A stretch of DNA of 64,000 nucleotides from Catenaria anguillulae PL171 (Eukaryota; Blastocladiomycota; Blastocladiomycetes; Blastocladiales; Catenariaceae). A program made the translations under genes and the position numbers. The stretch spans positions 1-64,000 of the forward strand of contig MCFL01000097.1 of the NCBI GenBank assembly GCA_002102555.1, given 5' to 3'. Numbering within the stretch: the stretch's first letter is position 1; every line of letters starts with the position of its first letter. Below are positions 1 to 10,411 of this stretch, in pieces. The notes under the pieces are model-generated. The model searched no databases. It had not been told where the DNA came from and saw nothing but the letters and a program-made list of their open reading frames with translations.

Positions 1-3
1 GCT

Positions 4-681
4 ATGGCGCCCTGGCAGCCGTCAGTTATGCCCATCAATGGGAAAGGCCGCCGGAGCAACAGTGACCCCTGCCCGCTCGAGATTCAGCAGCCGGCTCCGC
101 CACGACACATTCGCCATGTGGGATCCATGGGGCAACGCGACTCGCTCCGGCCATCCACAATGTCAACCCTGCTTGAGCTTCCACTTTCACCAGCATTCTC
201 GCGGAGCTCGTTGGCAAACCAAGAGTCGTCTTTTCCTTGGGGCCGAGCGGAATTCACTGGCCCTCCCGCCGCAGAACCAAATACTTACATCCAAGACGCA
301 CTTTCTCGCGATTTTGCCTCCCACCATACCCTTCCTTCCATCGATTCCCCACATCCAAAAGTGATCTGCAATGACGGACAAGGCCCAACTCCTCTCACTG
401 CTGCATCCACCGCAACACTGCACCACCTCAATCGTCCAACATCCATTGTTTTATCGCATGCAACATCACGGATTCATTTCAGTTCCACTGCGTCGACGCC
501 ACCGCCACTTCCTCAGCTCGCACCTATTGAGCAAGTTTTATCCACGGATTGGTGGGCTTGGGATACTCATAGCCGCTCGTCGTCAACGCACACGCTACAT
601 CACCCGCATCTGGCTGATCAGGCTGTTTTCTCACGAACGGATGATTGTTCCGAGCTGCCCCACTTTGACGTCGCACAATGA
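4..681 (+). CDS. Possible S/T/P-rich open frame at window edge
   Basis: An open frame of 225 codons starts almost at the window edge and could be the 3' part of a gene beginning to the left. It is rich in Ser, Thr, Pro and His, and I see no domain, signal peptide or membrane segment. Other frames over the same bases are also partly open, so this may be chance. No function is proposed. The rest of the interval up to 902 shows nothing further. Confidence 0.15.
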   Translation: MAPWQPSVMPINGKGRRSNSDPCPLEIQQPAPPRHIRHVGSMGQRDSLRPSTMSTLLELPLSPAFSRSSLANQESSFPWGRAEFTGPPAAEPNTYIQDALSRDFASHHTLPSIDSPHPKVICNDGQGPTPLTAASTATLHHLNRPTSIVLSHATSRIHFSSTASTPPPLPQLAPIEQVLSTDWWAWDTHSRSSSTHTLHHPHLADQAVFSRTDDCSELPHFDVAQ

Positions 682-902
682 AGGAAATGTGCCACAGGAT
701 CGGCAGCAATCCGTCAGTCATGGCTCGGGTGGATTGGATTCAAATAACTGGCAAAGGCGGCCATGGGTAGTGGAAGTTGTGCATTGATTCTTCCTCCATT
801 TTGCATTGACGTGAAAAGGTCAAGTATAAGACAAGCATCTCCGCCCATTATACAAGCTAACATGCGGTGTTAACTAAATACAATTTGAAACATCAAACTC
901 GT

Positions 903-3900
903 TCACTTCCCTTTTACCCACTCCTCAAATTCTCTTTTCATGTCGGCGCGAATCCCATACGCATCCGCCATCACACGAGGAGGCAAGAACTGAGCTGCAA
1001 ATTCCAAACCCATGGATGACCGAGTCGCTCCCGGCTTGAGCTGGTAATCAAACGATGTTTTCCCTGGCTCCAATCCACATCCCACTTGAGCGGCAGCGCT
1101 CATTTGCTTGAAGACAATCCGCTCGTAGTCCTTGGAAGGGAGAACCAGCTTGAGATACGCGGACAGGCCATGAAGGTGGGTTGTCATGATTGTTGTGCAA
1201 CGGCGATCCAGCAGCTCCTTGACTGTAGCACATGTAAAAGCAAGTCCGTCCTTGTACGTGGTCCCGCGGCCGAGCTCGTCAATCATAACAAGCGATTCGG
1301 GGGTTGCATGTCTCAAAATTTGGCCAAGTTCCGCGAGTTCGTTGAAGAATGTGGACTCGTCACGAGCGGTATCGTCAAGGGACCCAAGACGGGCGAAAAT
1401 GGCGTCATAAATCGGAATTCGGGAATCGGCCGAGGTAGCGATGTAGGTTCCAATTTGCTGGAGAAAAGCGTTGATGCCAACGGTTTTCATGGCTGTCGTC
1501 TTGCCGGATGTATTGGGGCTAGGCGGGAATCAACGATTAGCGCCACGACGATGATTGTGCATGTTGGTTAAACGTACCCGCTGATAATGCACATGGTCGT
1601 GTGAGAGTCGAGATCGAAGTCGGTGGAAACAATTGGGGATTGAGAACGAGTATAGAGCAGGGGATGAAAGCCGTTGCGAACAACCAGATGCCTGTCAGGG
1701 TAAGGTGGTGTCAGTAGTCAGAATCATTGGGAAGCCAACAAACAAGAGATACCTTGAAGAGAACGATGGCACTGTGTTTGTGCGGACACAGGGAAAGCGA
1801 TTGGCTGCAAAGGAAAGACTTTGTAAGATATCAGACTCGGTTGACAACTTTGCGAGTTGTTGCAAGCCAGTGGCATGGTCGCGTGCAATGACAGCACTGA
1901 CCTTCTTCACGGCCCTCGCCTCGCGATCACGGAAAAAGGTCCGAAACTTGAAAAGGTGATCTTGAACGTCGTCCCATGCCTAAAATGAAGAGTTTGAAAA
2001 CGGGCCAGAAAAGAGAGCAATGCAACAAATGGAGCAAAGTACCTGATACCGCACCCTCACCTTGTGTGACATTGGCACGCCGATGAGCGTAAGACGCTGC
2101 TCCTTGGATCGAGCTGGAATCAATTGCCATATGTCTGGCAGTAGGACGATTGGAGCACATGTCTTGATACCTTTGAGGTCCAATTTGGTCTTCCCGGGCA
2201 TGAGTACTTTGGCCGAGTAAAACTTTGGCGCATAGTCGCCGCCCATCGAAAGACCAAATTCTCGGCAAAATGCATACTGAACTTCCCATGCTCGAATTGC
2301 AAACTTGCGCTCGGCTTCGATGTACTTGTCATAGAAAGGATCGATACCAGGTCGAAGACAAATGCCGTTGCGGTATGAGGTGATTTTTTCCGGGTCCAAC
2401 GCAATGTGTGGCCGGCGGTTGATGTTTGTGAAGTCGAAGTGAAAGTCAAGCAATTTGGACACGTCGCTGAAGTCGGGGAGATTGTAGGTGTATGGGTGGA
2501 TTGCAGGAATCGCTTCGAGCTGCTTGCGAAAGTGAGCGAATATGTTGAGAAGCTTTGCAAGGTTGTAAAGAGAACGTGTGCTACACAAGGCCGGGTTTTG
2601 GAGGGTGAATATGGGGACAGCACAACCAAACAAGAGCCGTACGTTGCTTTCTCCTCCATGATTTTCTTCACAATGTCGCCCACGTGCGGCAGCTTCTTGA
2701 TCCGCTCGAGCCACAGTCGCATCACATATCGCCCACCATCATCCTCCTTGAGCTTTCCAACAGCCGTGGCTCGAGTATCAATATCGCGCAGATCCGTGAA
2801 TGGGAGCAGAAGTGCCTGTTTTAGCGCGGCAGAGCCAGGGTCGGTGATTGTCTGGTCGAGAAAGCCAAACAGCGACCCACCCGAATCACCAAAATGCAGA
2901 GTGTGGAAGAGCTCGAAATCCGTTGCTGTGAACTCGGGAATGAATGCATGGCGGCTCTTGAGCGGAGTAGATGAAACCACCAACTCGGGCAACGGTGCCC
3001 CCAGGTGTGTGTAGTCGAGGTACTCAAACAATGCATGGCGGGTATGCAATGATGATGGGTTGCACTCGGGGACGGGTCCGGTTGATGTGGGCGGGGTTGG
3101 GTCGCATGGGTGGAGAAGAGGGACAAAATCTTCGCTTGGTCGCTCGGTGATGCACGGCACTGGAAGAAAAGCAGACAGGCGCTCAGTTGGCTCATTTGGA
3201 GCCATTTTGACTTGCAAGTCAGAAAGGTAACGTGGGATAAGCAGCTCATTTGGGCGCAATACACGGAGAGTATGGGCAAGGTTGGACAGGGTGGTATCGA
3301 TGTAATTGATTTGGCGTGATGATTGCTCGCACACAGTCATGTGAACGGGTGTGTCGGGAGGCAATGGGGACGGCTCTCCACGGCTGCGGCGCTTGTCGGA
3401 TGGCCTGGGTAAAGGGTACTTGAGAGAGGGGAGGTAGAGTGCACAAAGGATGACAGGTAGGTCTTCCGAAGCGACATATGTGCCTGGAACAAAAAACAAA
3501 TGATTGTAAGGAAGATTGTCGGCTCGTCTCGCAGAGAAAATTTGGACAAACCAGGCGTGTAGAGTCGATGAACGTATCGGACAAGACCCCTGGCCGAGCG
3601 GTTGACTTCATTCGTGAATGGGACCGCAGTGATTCGTTGGATGGCATTTTCGCTGCCTGATAGCTGTTCGATGATGACGACGCGCTGATTATGCGTGCAG
3701 ACCAGCTTCGAAACGTAGCTGTGAAATGCTGTTTGAGGAAACCCGATATTTCCCTGGTTGCGTCACGATGGTATTAAATAGCACCTCACCTGGACGGGAC
3801 AAGATTGTCAGGCCGTACCTTCGCGGTTTGTTTCAAGCCGAGTATCGGCGACCATTTCTTTGCTTGAGAACCGTACAACTCATAGAACCTAAAACATCAC

Positions 3901-4353
3901 CAAACAGAAAGAATCGTGAGACTGGCGAAGAGATGCGACCAATGAGTCGGACACGAACGATCCAACTCGGATGAGCAACACGTGGTCCCAGCCGTATACC
4001 CGGAAGAAACGAAGGAACTGGATCGTGAGGTTGGTATGAGCTGGCCAGTGCTTCAACTCCGCTGCCGCGGCTGCCGAGTCTGGTTTGTCCTGCGCCATTG
4101 TTGTACGAAGATGATGCGGACGTCGGGGATGGTCAAGGAGCCGTGGATCTTTACCAGCTGTTGCCAGTGCAGGTGAGGGCGCGGGTGTTGCAAGAGTAGA
4201 TTTACAGTGGCCATGGATGGCGAGGGCTTCCGTGGTGGAGCGGGCGCCAATGATGCGAGGCATGAGAGTAGGCGGGCCCGGCCAGATGCGGAAAACTGGG
4301 AAACGGAAGTGCATTTCGCGGGCTGCGCTATGCATTGCGGAGAGTCCCATCAT
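903..4353 (-). CDS. MSH1: Mitochondrial-type MutS homologue (MSH1-like)
   Basis: DNA mismatch-binding ATPase, probably acting on mitochondrial DNA. I resolve eight exons: 4353-3959, 3888-3819, 3753-3552, 3483-2643, 2580-2043, 1979-1753, 1691-1578 and 1518-903. They join in frame to exactly 1,001 codons, the usual size of fungal Msh1. The first exon-exon junction creates the mismatch-reading motif F-Y-E (residues about 133-135), followed by ELYGSQAKKW. The seventh junction creates the Walker A loop GPNTSGKTT (about 796-804). Walker B is MIDELGRGT (about 873), with downstream TTHLHGL. The first 60 or so residues are basic with very few acids, as expected of a mitochondrial presequence. There is no C-terminal GIY-YIG nuclease domain as in plant MSH1. 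Met at 4353 is the most upstream start; later Met codons are possible. The gene diverges from the Twinkle-like helicase. The family is certain; mitochondrial assignment is inferred. Confidence 0.93.
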
Positions 4354-4621
4354 GATTTATCACGCTGGTCATGTTCTTTTTGGTTCTGCTTTTGCGCTCT
4401 ATCATGCAAACTCATGAGGGGGTTGGCAGGATTGGAGCTTGCTCCGCTTGCCTCATGTCTCATCGGAGACATGGGATCGGTGACGGTGACGGGATCTTTG
4501 TGGCGAAGAGGCAGGGACGAAGGATCGCCTCCCCCTTCGATGATCAACCAAACAGACATCAAGGTCTATTGAACTCTTTTCTAGAGCTTCTCTTGCACAT
4601 TGCCATGTATATTCGCTCGAC
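4354..4621. promoter_or_regulatory. Shared divergent promoter region, MSH1/Twinkle
   Basis: Only 268 bp separate the start codons of the divergently transcribed MutS and Twinkle-like genes, so both promoters must lie here or overlap the 5' exons. I see no clear TATA box. Co-regulation is an inference from spacing and from the shared role of the products in mitochondrial DNA maintenance. Confidence 0.55.
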
Positions 4622-6178
4622 ATGAATTGGGGGCTATTTCGCAAGTTTTCCGATCTTCAGGTGAGGCCAACAGTCCTCTGGCACCGGCCAGTGCGCAATA
4701 CCGCACATGGCAGCATCGCCGTGCGGAACTCGTCTGCCGATGCAACCAACTCCGGTGTCAAAGCTGGCGTGTACAAAGAGCAAGTTATGAAATGGCACCG
4801 CAATCCTCAATCCATGCTTGGTCGCCCTATCGATAGCGTCTTCCCGAAACTCCACCATTCCCTCCAAGGCATTCGGCCCGGCGAATTGACTGTGGTGACA
4901 GGTGTGCATCCCTCTTTTGCCGTATCGCTTCATTTCAGTTTTCTCACGTATGTGCGTCTCAGGTGCAACCGGTGTCGGAAAAACCACCTTTTTGTCACAA
5001 CTTACGGTCATGCTTGCTGAAGAAACGGGCCTGCGGTACGATTCCCAACCGATCATTCACTTGACTCAAACTATTTCCTTCTCACTGCCACCTCAACCAC
5101 TCCAGGACATGTTTCGGTTTGCTTTTCTTCATGTCATGTTTTCCTTGATGCATCCGCAGTCAGCGTTAGTTGACACATGCTCTCGGCAAATTAGGAAGTT
5201 TTGAAGTTCCGAATGACATTCTCATCCGACGGCTTGCGACTCAGTTGACCAGCATTCCATGGGAATCATTTTCCGAGGAGCAGCTGTTGATTGCGATAAA
5301 CCGGCTCAATAGTGTACGTCAGTAATGTTCGCGGTTATCGAGGATTCCATTTTGTTCCTGCTGACCCTCTCCTCCAGCTTCCCTTCTATTTGATGCCATT
5401 CTTTGGCTCAACGAGCACGACAAAGATTTTGGACAACCTCGCTCGTATGACAGCTGAGCATCAATTGGAAGTGATTGTGTTGGACAATCTGCAATTTTTC
5501 CTCTCAGGCCAAGGTGGTGGGTATGTTGAATGTTGAACCACTTCCGGACTGTGCGAGGCCATTGCTTCCAGTCTTAACGCCCTCCTCGCTTTTCTAGCGA
5601 TGACAAATTTTGGATTCAAGAGCAGGCTATTCATTCCATCCGCTCATTCGCAACGCAACATCAAGTCCACATCATGCTGGTTGTTCACCCACGGAAACCT
5701 CCAACGGACAATCGCGGCACAGTCGTCCAAGAGCTCACGGTTGACAGCATTGCCGGAAGCGCAAAAGTCACCCAAGAGAGTGATAATGTGCCCTCCCATC
5801 CTTCTCTTCCGTTCGTCACTCAATTTGCTAACATTCGCCCCAACTCGGCACCTCCTAGGTTCTGCTCCTTCAGCGCATCCGCAACATCGCACGACTGGAC
5901 GTAGCGAAGAATCGGCATTGTGGTTGTTTGGCTCAAATACCGTTGAGTTTTGACCCTGCGACGCTTCGAGTTCGTTTGCATGTTTGTCTCTATCTGACAC
6001 TTCGCACTTCTCACCTTCCGTGTTAACTGTCGGATAGTATGAGGAGCTCGCATCAAAAAAACTCAAGGCTAAGGATGACAAAGGTCCGTCGGACCCAAAG
6101 GAACCTCCGCGCGCCAACACAACGAGTGTACACAGTCATGGGGAACGGCATTGGGACCTGGACTCGTTCATCTTGTAG
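4622..6178 (+). CDS. Twinkle-like mitochondrial replicative DNA helicase, helicase half only
   Basis: RecA/DnaB-superfamily helicase resembling mitochondrial Twinkle. Exons 4622-4901, 4963-5035, 5106-5116, 5195-5313, 5378-5520, 5598-5787, 5859-5969 and 6038-6178 join to 356 codons in frame. The sequence shows a linker-type segment, then RPGELTVVTG running into Walker A GATGVGKTT (about 94-102). The GSFE motif follows and is completed across an 11-nt microexon. Walker B is VIVLDNLQFF (about 193-202). HPRK and the GSAKVTQESDNV motif come next, and KNRH near the C-terminus. Human Twinkle has about 684 residues with an N-terminal primase-like half; that half is absent here. The first 35 residues are basic and poor in acids, consistent with mitochondrial import. 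It converges on DNAJC11, with 142 bp between stops. The identification rests on several motifs in the right order. Absence of the primase half assumes the start at 4622. Confidence 0.88.
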
Positions 6179-6320
6179 GTTGTAAAAAACTCGGGTGAAC
6201 ACAAAACATGATGTAAATATGGAATCATCGTCCATTTGATCAATGTATTATATTAAACATGATAGTTCTGTAAATTCGTAAGTACAATTATCCACTCCAG
6301 ACCCGCTCAGCCGTGGTCAC

Positions 6321-8544
6321 TCAACTCGCTTCCTTGCTCGCCCTCCTCACATCGTCCGACACTGCCACCTCAGCCGACCGCTCAATGACGACATGATTCC
6401 GTAACGGTAACGCCAACGCGGCGTCGTCTTCCACAATCACTTGGCGATACACCCCGCGGAACACATATGTGACAAGCAGCTGTTTGTCCTCCCACGGCGC
6501 TGGATCCCAAAACCCAATTAGGCCGGCTTTGCTGACCCCAGCCTCGATCTTGAGCGCCGAATTAGTCACGAGGGCAAATACGGGAATTGATACGTCGAGA
6601 ACACCTTCAGCCTCGCTGGGTTTCAAATGGAGAATTCCGGCTGGAGGTGGGAGCTGCCCGCTTGCTGCGGCTGCTGCGCGCACTTTGCCGTACAGCGCTT
6701 GGAGAATGATGAGCCCGCCGCCGTTGGATGCATCACGCTCGCGAGCGTATTTGGTCACGACCGTGGGATACTGTGCCTGTGCCGCGGCGAGCGATTCTGC
6801 GCGGCGAGCGGCAAAGAGGTCACGAGCACGTTCTTTTGCGGCCGCCAGTTTGGCGGCCAGAATGCGCTTTCGCCGTGGTTCGAGAACGGCAACCCAGGCG
6901 GCGGCAGCAGACAGGAGCGGTACAGCCGAGGCGGCGGCGAATGCAACGAGATTAAGTTCAGGATACAGAGAAATGGGCAGGATGAGGCGTTGGCCAAGGT
7001 ATCCAAGCTCGAGTGTCGTGACGATACCCACGCCAGAGGTAGCTGCGGTGCCGAGTCCGACACGCAAGTGCTCGCCGAGTTTGTGAGCGAGCTTCCACGA
7101 GAAACCCATAGCGCCTGTGCGCGCGTCACCTTGGAGGTTGAGTTCGAGGGTGGGCCGCGCGGCCAGTGGTGTGTTAGGAAGAGGCAGCTTTCGGACGTGT
7201 CTGAGCACTCCGACTAGCTCAAAGAGCGATGACTGGATCGTCACGTTGGAGATTGTCGTGGCTGAATGGTTCCACTGGAATCCAGCTTGAAGCGATGTGA
7301 CGCTGTCCTTTGAGATGGCCAGTTTTCTCGCCGCCTGGCCTTGCGCTGCCCGCGTGATTTGCGTTGCGAGCGAGCCCTTACCCCAGTTGCCGATCGAGTA
7401 ATGGCCCGAGTAGAACCGAGCAAAGCCATAGATTGGGTAGTTGGGGATGACGCGGCGGGTCAGTTGGATGGTAGCCGTAGGCGGAAGCGTCGGGCGAGAC
7501 CAGTGCAGGTCAGTATCGATGGAAGTGTCGGTCTTTTCGTCGAGGACATGGTGCATTTTGGCGGTGACCGAGTGAGGGGAGAGAAGATTTATGGAAATGT
7601 CACCAGATGTTGTTCTGGAAATGACTTTGCGGACGTGGGCCTTCACGGACCCAACGCCTCGCGAGTCTTGGGTAACCATTCGGCCCGAGAGCCCGAAGAC
7701 CAGGGTGTCATTGACGGGTGTCTAGAAAACGCCGTTACGAGAAAGCGGTGGTGAGGCTGAGGCGGTACAGAACGCGAGCGAAAACAGAATGGAGGAAAAA
7801 CGAACATCGGTCGAGTACTTGACTTGAAGCGAACTGACGGCAACCTGACGAGGCGCTGGTGGGTCAAACGCCTGCGGAAACAGTGCAGGCGTTGCGTCCA
7901 ATGCAATTGTCACATCACCCTGAGTTGAAAACATCAACCAGCAAGGAAAGCTTAGTTGAAATTGATGCAATGAGTGCACAAACGTTCAAGGACAGGCAGG
8001 GTACCCGCTGTCGGATCAAGGATTCCAACTTGGCCATGTGTTCCCTTCGAATGCGTTCTTCATACTCTTTGCGAATCTCGTCGGGTGTCTTGAGCACGTG
8101 GCCGACTTGCATGCTGTTGTCGGTCGAGCCCGATCCGCTCGAGCTTGGGTTGGGATAGGTGGACGAGGAGGCGGCGGCGAGCTCTGGGCACTCGGGACCA
8201 TAGAGGTCGTACAAGGTGCGCTTGACCGGGTCGGACAGGACATCGTAGGCTCGCTGGACAATGATGAACTGGCGCTGGGCAGCGGCCTTGAGGTGGGAGT
8301 CGACGTGCTTATCCGGGTGGAAGGTGCGGCAGAGGGCCTTGAACGAGTCCTTGATGTCGTCTGGGGAGGCAGTCTTGGCGACGTTGAGGACGGCGTAGTA
8401 GTCGTGGTGCTGTGTGCCGGGCGGGAGGTCATGCTCGAGGCGGCGGAGTTGATCCTCGGCAGCAGCATCAAGGTCGGTCATGATGTCGGCGTGCACATCG
8501 AGCACATCCTCCACGGCCAAGTCTTGAAATGAAGACGCATTCAT
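6321..8544 (-). CDS. DNAJC11: DNAJC11-like J-domain protein (MICOS-associated)
   Basis: J-protein of the DNAJC11 family, which in animals associates with the mitochondrial MICOS/SAM complexes and supports cristae structure. Three exons (8544-8005, 7919-7806, 7721-6321) give 684 residues in frame. The N-terminal J domain (about 47-115) carries the catalytic HPD motif in FHPDKH and ends in YDLYG. A short segment with TPDEIRKEYEERI follows, as in the human protein. The long C-terminal DUF3395-type region includes GLIILQALYGKV, SKAGLIGFWDP and FRGVYRQVIV, each close to the human order. A hydrophobic stretch lies mid-protein before an Ala/Arg-rich helix. The start at 8544 is the first Met in frame with the J domain that leaves a short leader; Met at 8481 is an alternative. 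It is the third mitochondrial gene in a row. Confidence 0.92.
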
Positions 8545-10411
8545 GGCTGGAGACTTCGAGTCAATTGCACGTACTTCATGAATTGGCACCAGCACTGCAC
8601 GATATTTACACGGCGTAGCTTGGCCACGTTGACTGGCAATTTGACGCAAGATGATCGGAGTTGGACATGTGCCGATTGCCGTATTTGATCGGCGGCCAGC
8701 AAAAGAATCCCATTTGTTCGCCGTTAATTAGCTATAGGCAAATCATTACCGCACTATCGTCGGCACAATACAGTTATCAGGCTTCACGACTACTTGCAAT
8801 CGCTCAGGGAGGGAGTTGCTCAGGTACTTTCATTACAGGCTCCGCTCCAGCCATCACATCGGTCCATGCCGTGCACAATGCACTCTTTCCCGCTCAATGC
8901 ATTCCGGGTCAGAGCTGGATGGTGCACCAAACGGCCCTCCATTCCAATTGCAGAAAGCATCCGTTAAGGATCAGAGTGAGTGGTCTCCGGCACGTGTCTT
9001 CGACTTTCGTGTCGAACACTTGAGGCAGCCGCCGACGTCATGTTCCCATCGCTAACATTTGCCGTCTGCTCCATGAGGCGAGAAAGAGCCCGTGATGGTT
9101 CGGACCAACACATAGACACCCATCCGCATCGGCCTGCCCCGTGCCATCAGTGGTAGCCGCCGTGTTGCTTTTTTCCACCAGAGCGGCAGTTTTGAGTTCC
9201 ACTTCGTCCGCAGTTGTTTGCACTCGCAGACGCGTCCACACAAGCTACCTGAGCCAGTCACCATCTCCAAGGGCAACATGTGACAAGAAACCAGACGAGT
9301 TTGACATAAATTCACATGCGTACATAGCCAGTGACGGGAGCAGAGATGTCAAACGAAGGCGATGTCAGTGCAAGTATTGTGCATTCAAGTTCTTTCCCAA
9401 GTGGTACATAACCCCAGGAGCCAAGACCGAAAGTGGGCTGAGTTTGTGCGTCCGAGAGGCGCTATCTGGCCAGTTCCCCACCTTGCGTGGCTGTAACTAA
9501 GTCATTCCGACGTGAGGGAGTACAGCGAAAAAGTAATTGTGCGTCGATTTTCGTCAGCAGCACTGCAGCGAAAGAAAGCAATGGGAATGAAGGAATTTTC
9601 TGAAGTGCTCCCTCATGCTACTGAATACATGACGAAGTATCGATGTACGGATATGAAGGTGCATTCTCAATTCCTCCGTCATTTGTCAGGACGGCGGCGA
9701 CAAATCCCGTCGGCGTTGTCATTGTATGTGGAAGGAAGACGCGTCTGGCCGATGTGATCAGCATGCGACTTAGTCAGCAAGTGATCGGCACGCGGTCGCC
9801 GCGAACAGTCCAAAGTGAGTGCATCGAGCGAGCGTCACATTGATGATTGAAGAGGATACTTGACTTGGTATGAAAATATTGATGCTTTGGACCTTCTCTC
9901 TGGTTTCCCTCGGTATAAATGACATGAGTCGAGTAGTGGAGCGATTTGCAGCAAGTGACTTGGTACGTAAATGCTCTGTGTCTCATATTGCTGCTGCCCC
10001 CGAATCGCTGTACCTGTGTGCCCACAAGTGTGATGTGTGGAGGTTGAGGTCGACGACCGCACGAGTCGCGATGCACAAAGCCGAATGTGATGAGTGATGA
10101 GCAATGAGTTCACACAGAGAGCTTCACTTGAAGCTTGGATTGGTCATCCAACCCTCGGTTGATTGCTGACTGAAGTCCAAGTCGGCTGCGATGTTTTATT
10201 TTCTTACTTCTTACTACTTCATATTTCAACCAAACCATGTAATAAGTAACTGACCCCGCCCATCCATGCTATGAAATGATTCCGATTCCGTTTGTTGCCA
10301 TGCACTTGTCATCATAGTTCATTCACTGTACCCTCTGTCGACACTCTATCGACTCTCAACCGACAGTCAACCAACACTCGACCAACGCTCCATCGCTTCC
10401 AACTTGCAAGC
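8545..10411. other. Gene-poor interval, 1.9 kb
   Basis: Between the DNAJC11 start and the RING/LON start I see only short open frames, none with a recognisable motif, codon bias or splice structure. The last 150 bp before 10412 is C/A/T-rich and resembles an untranslated leader. No repeat or RNA gene was identified. Confidence 0.4.

Noticed and set aside
2120-3499. The 459-codon frame over the MutS region taken as one complete protein
   Set aside because: Only its first part (to 2643) is MutS; beyond the donor at 2642 the frame is intron and out-of-frame sequence, and the true exon continues in another frame from 2580.
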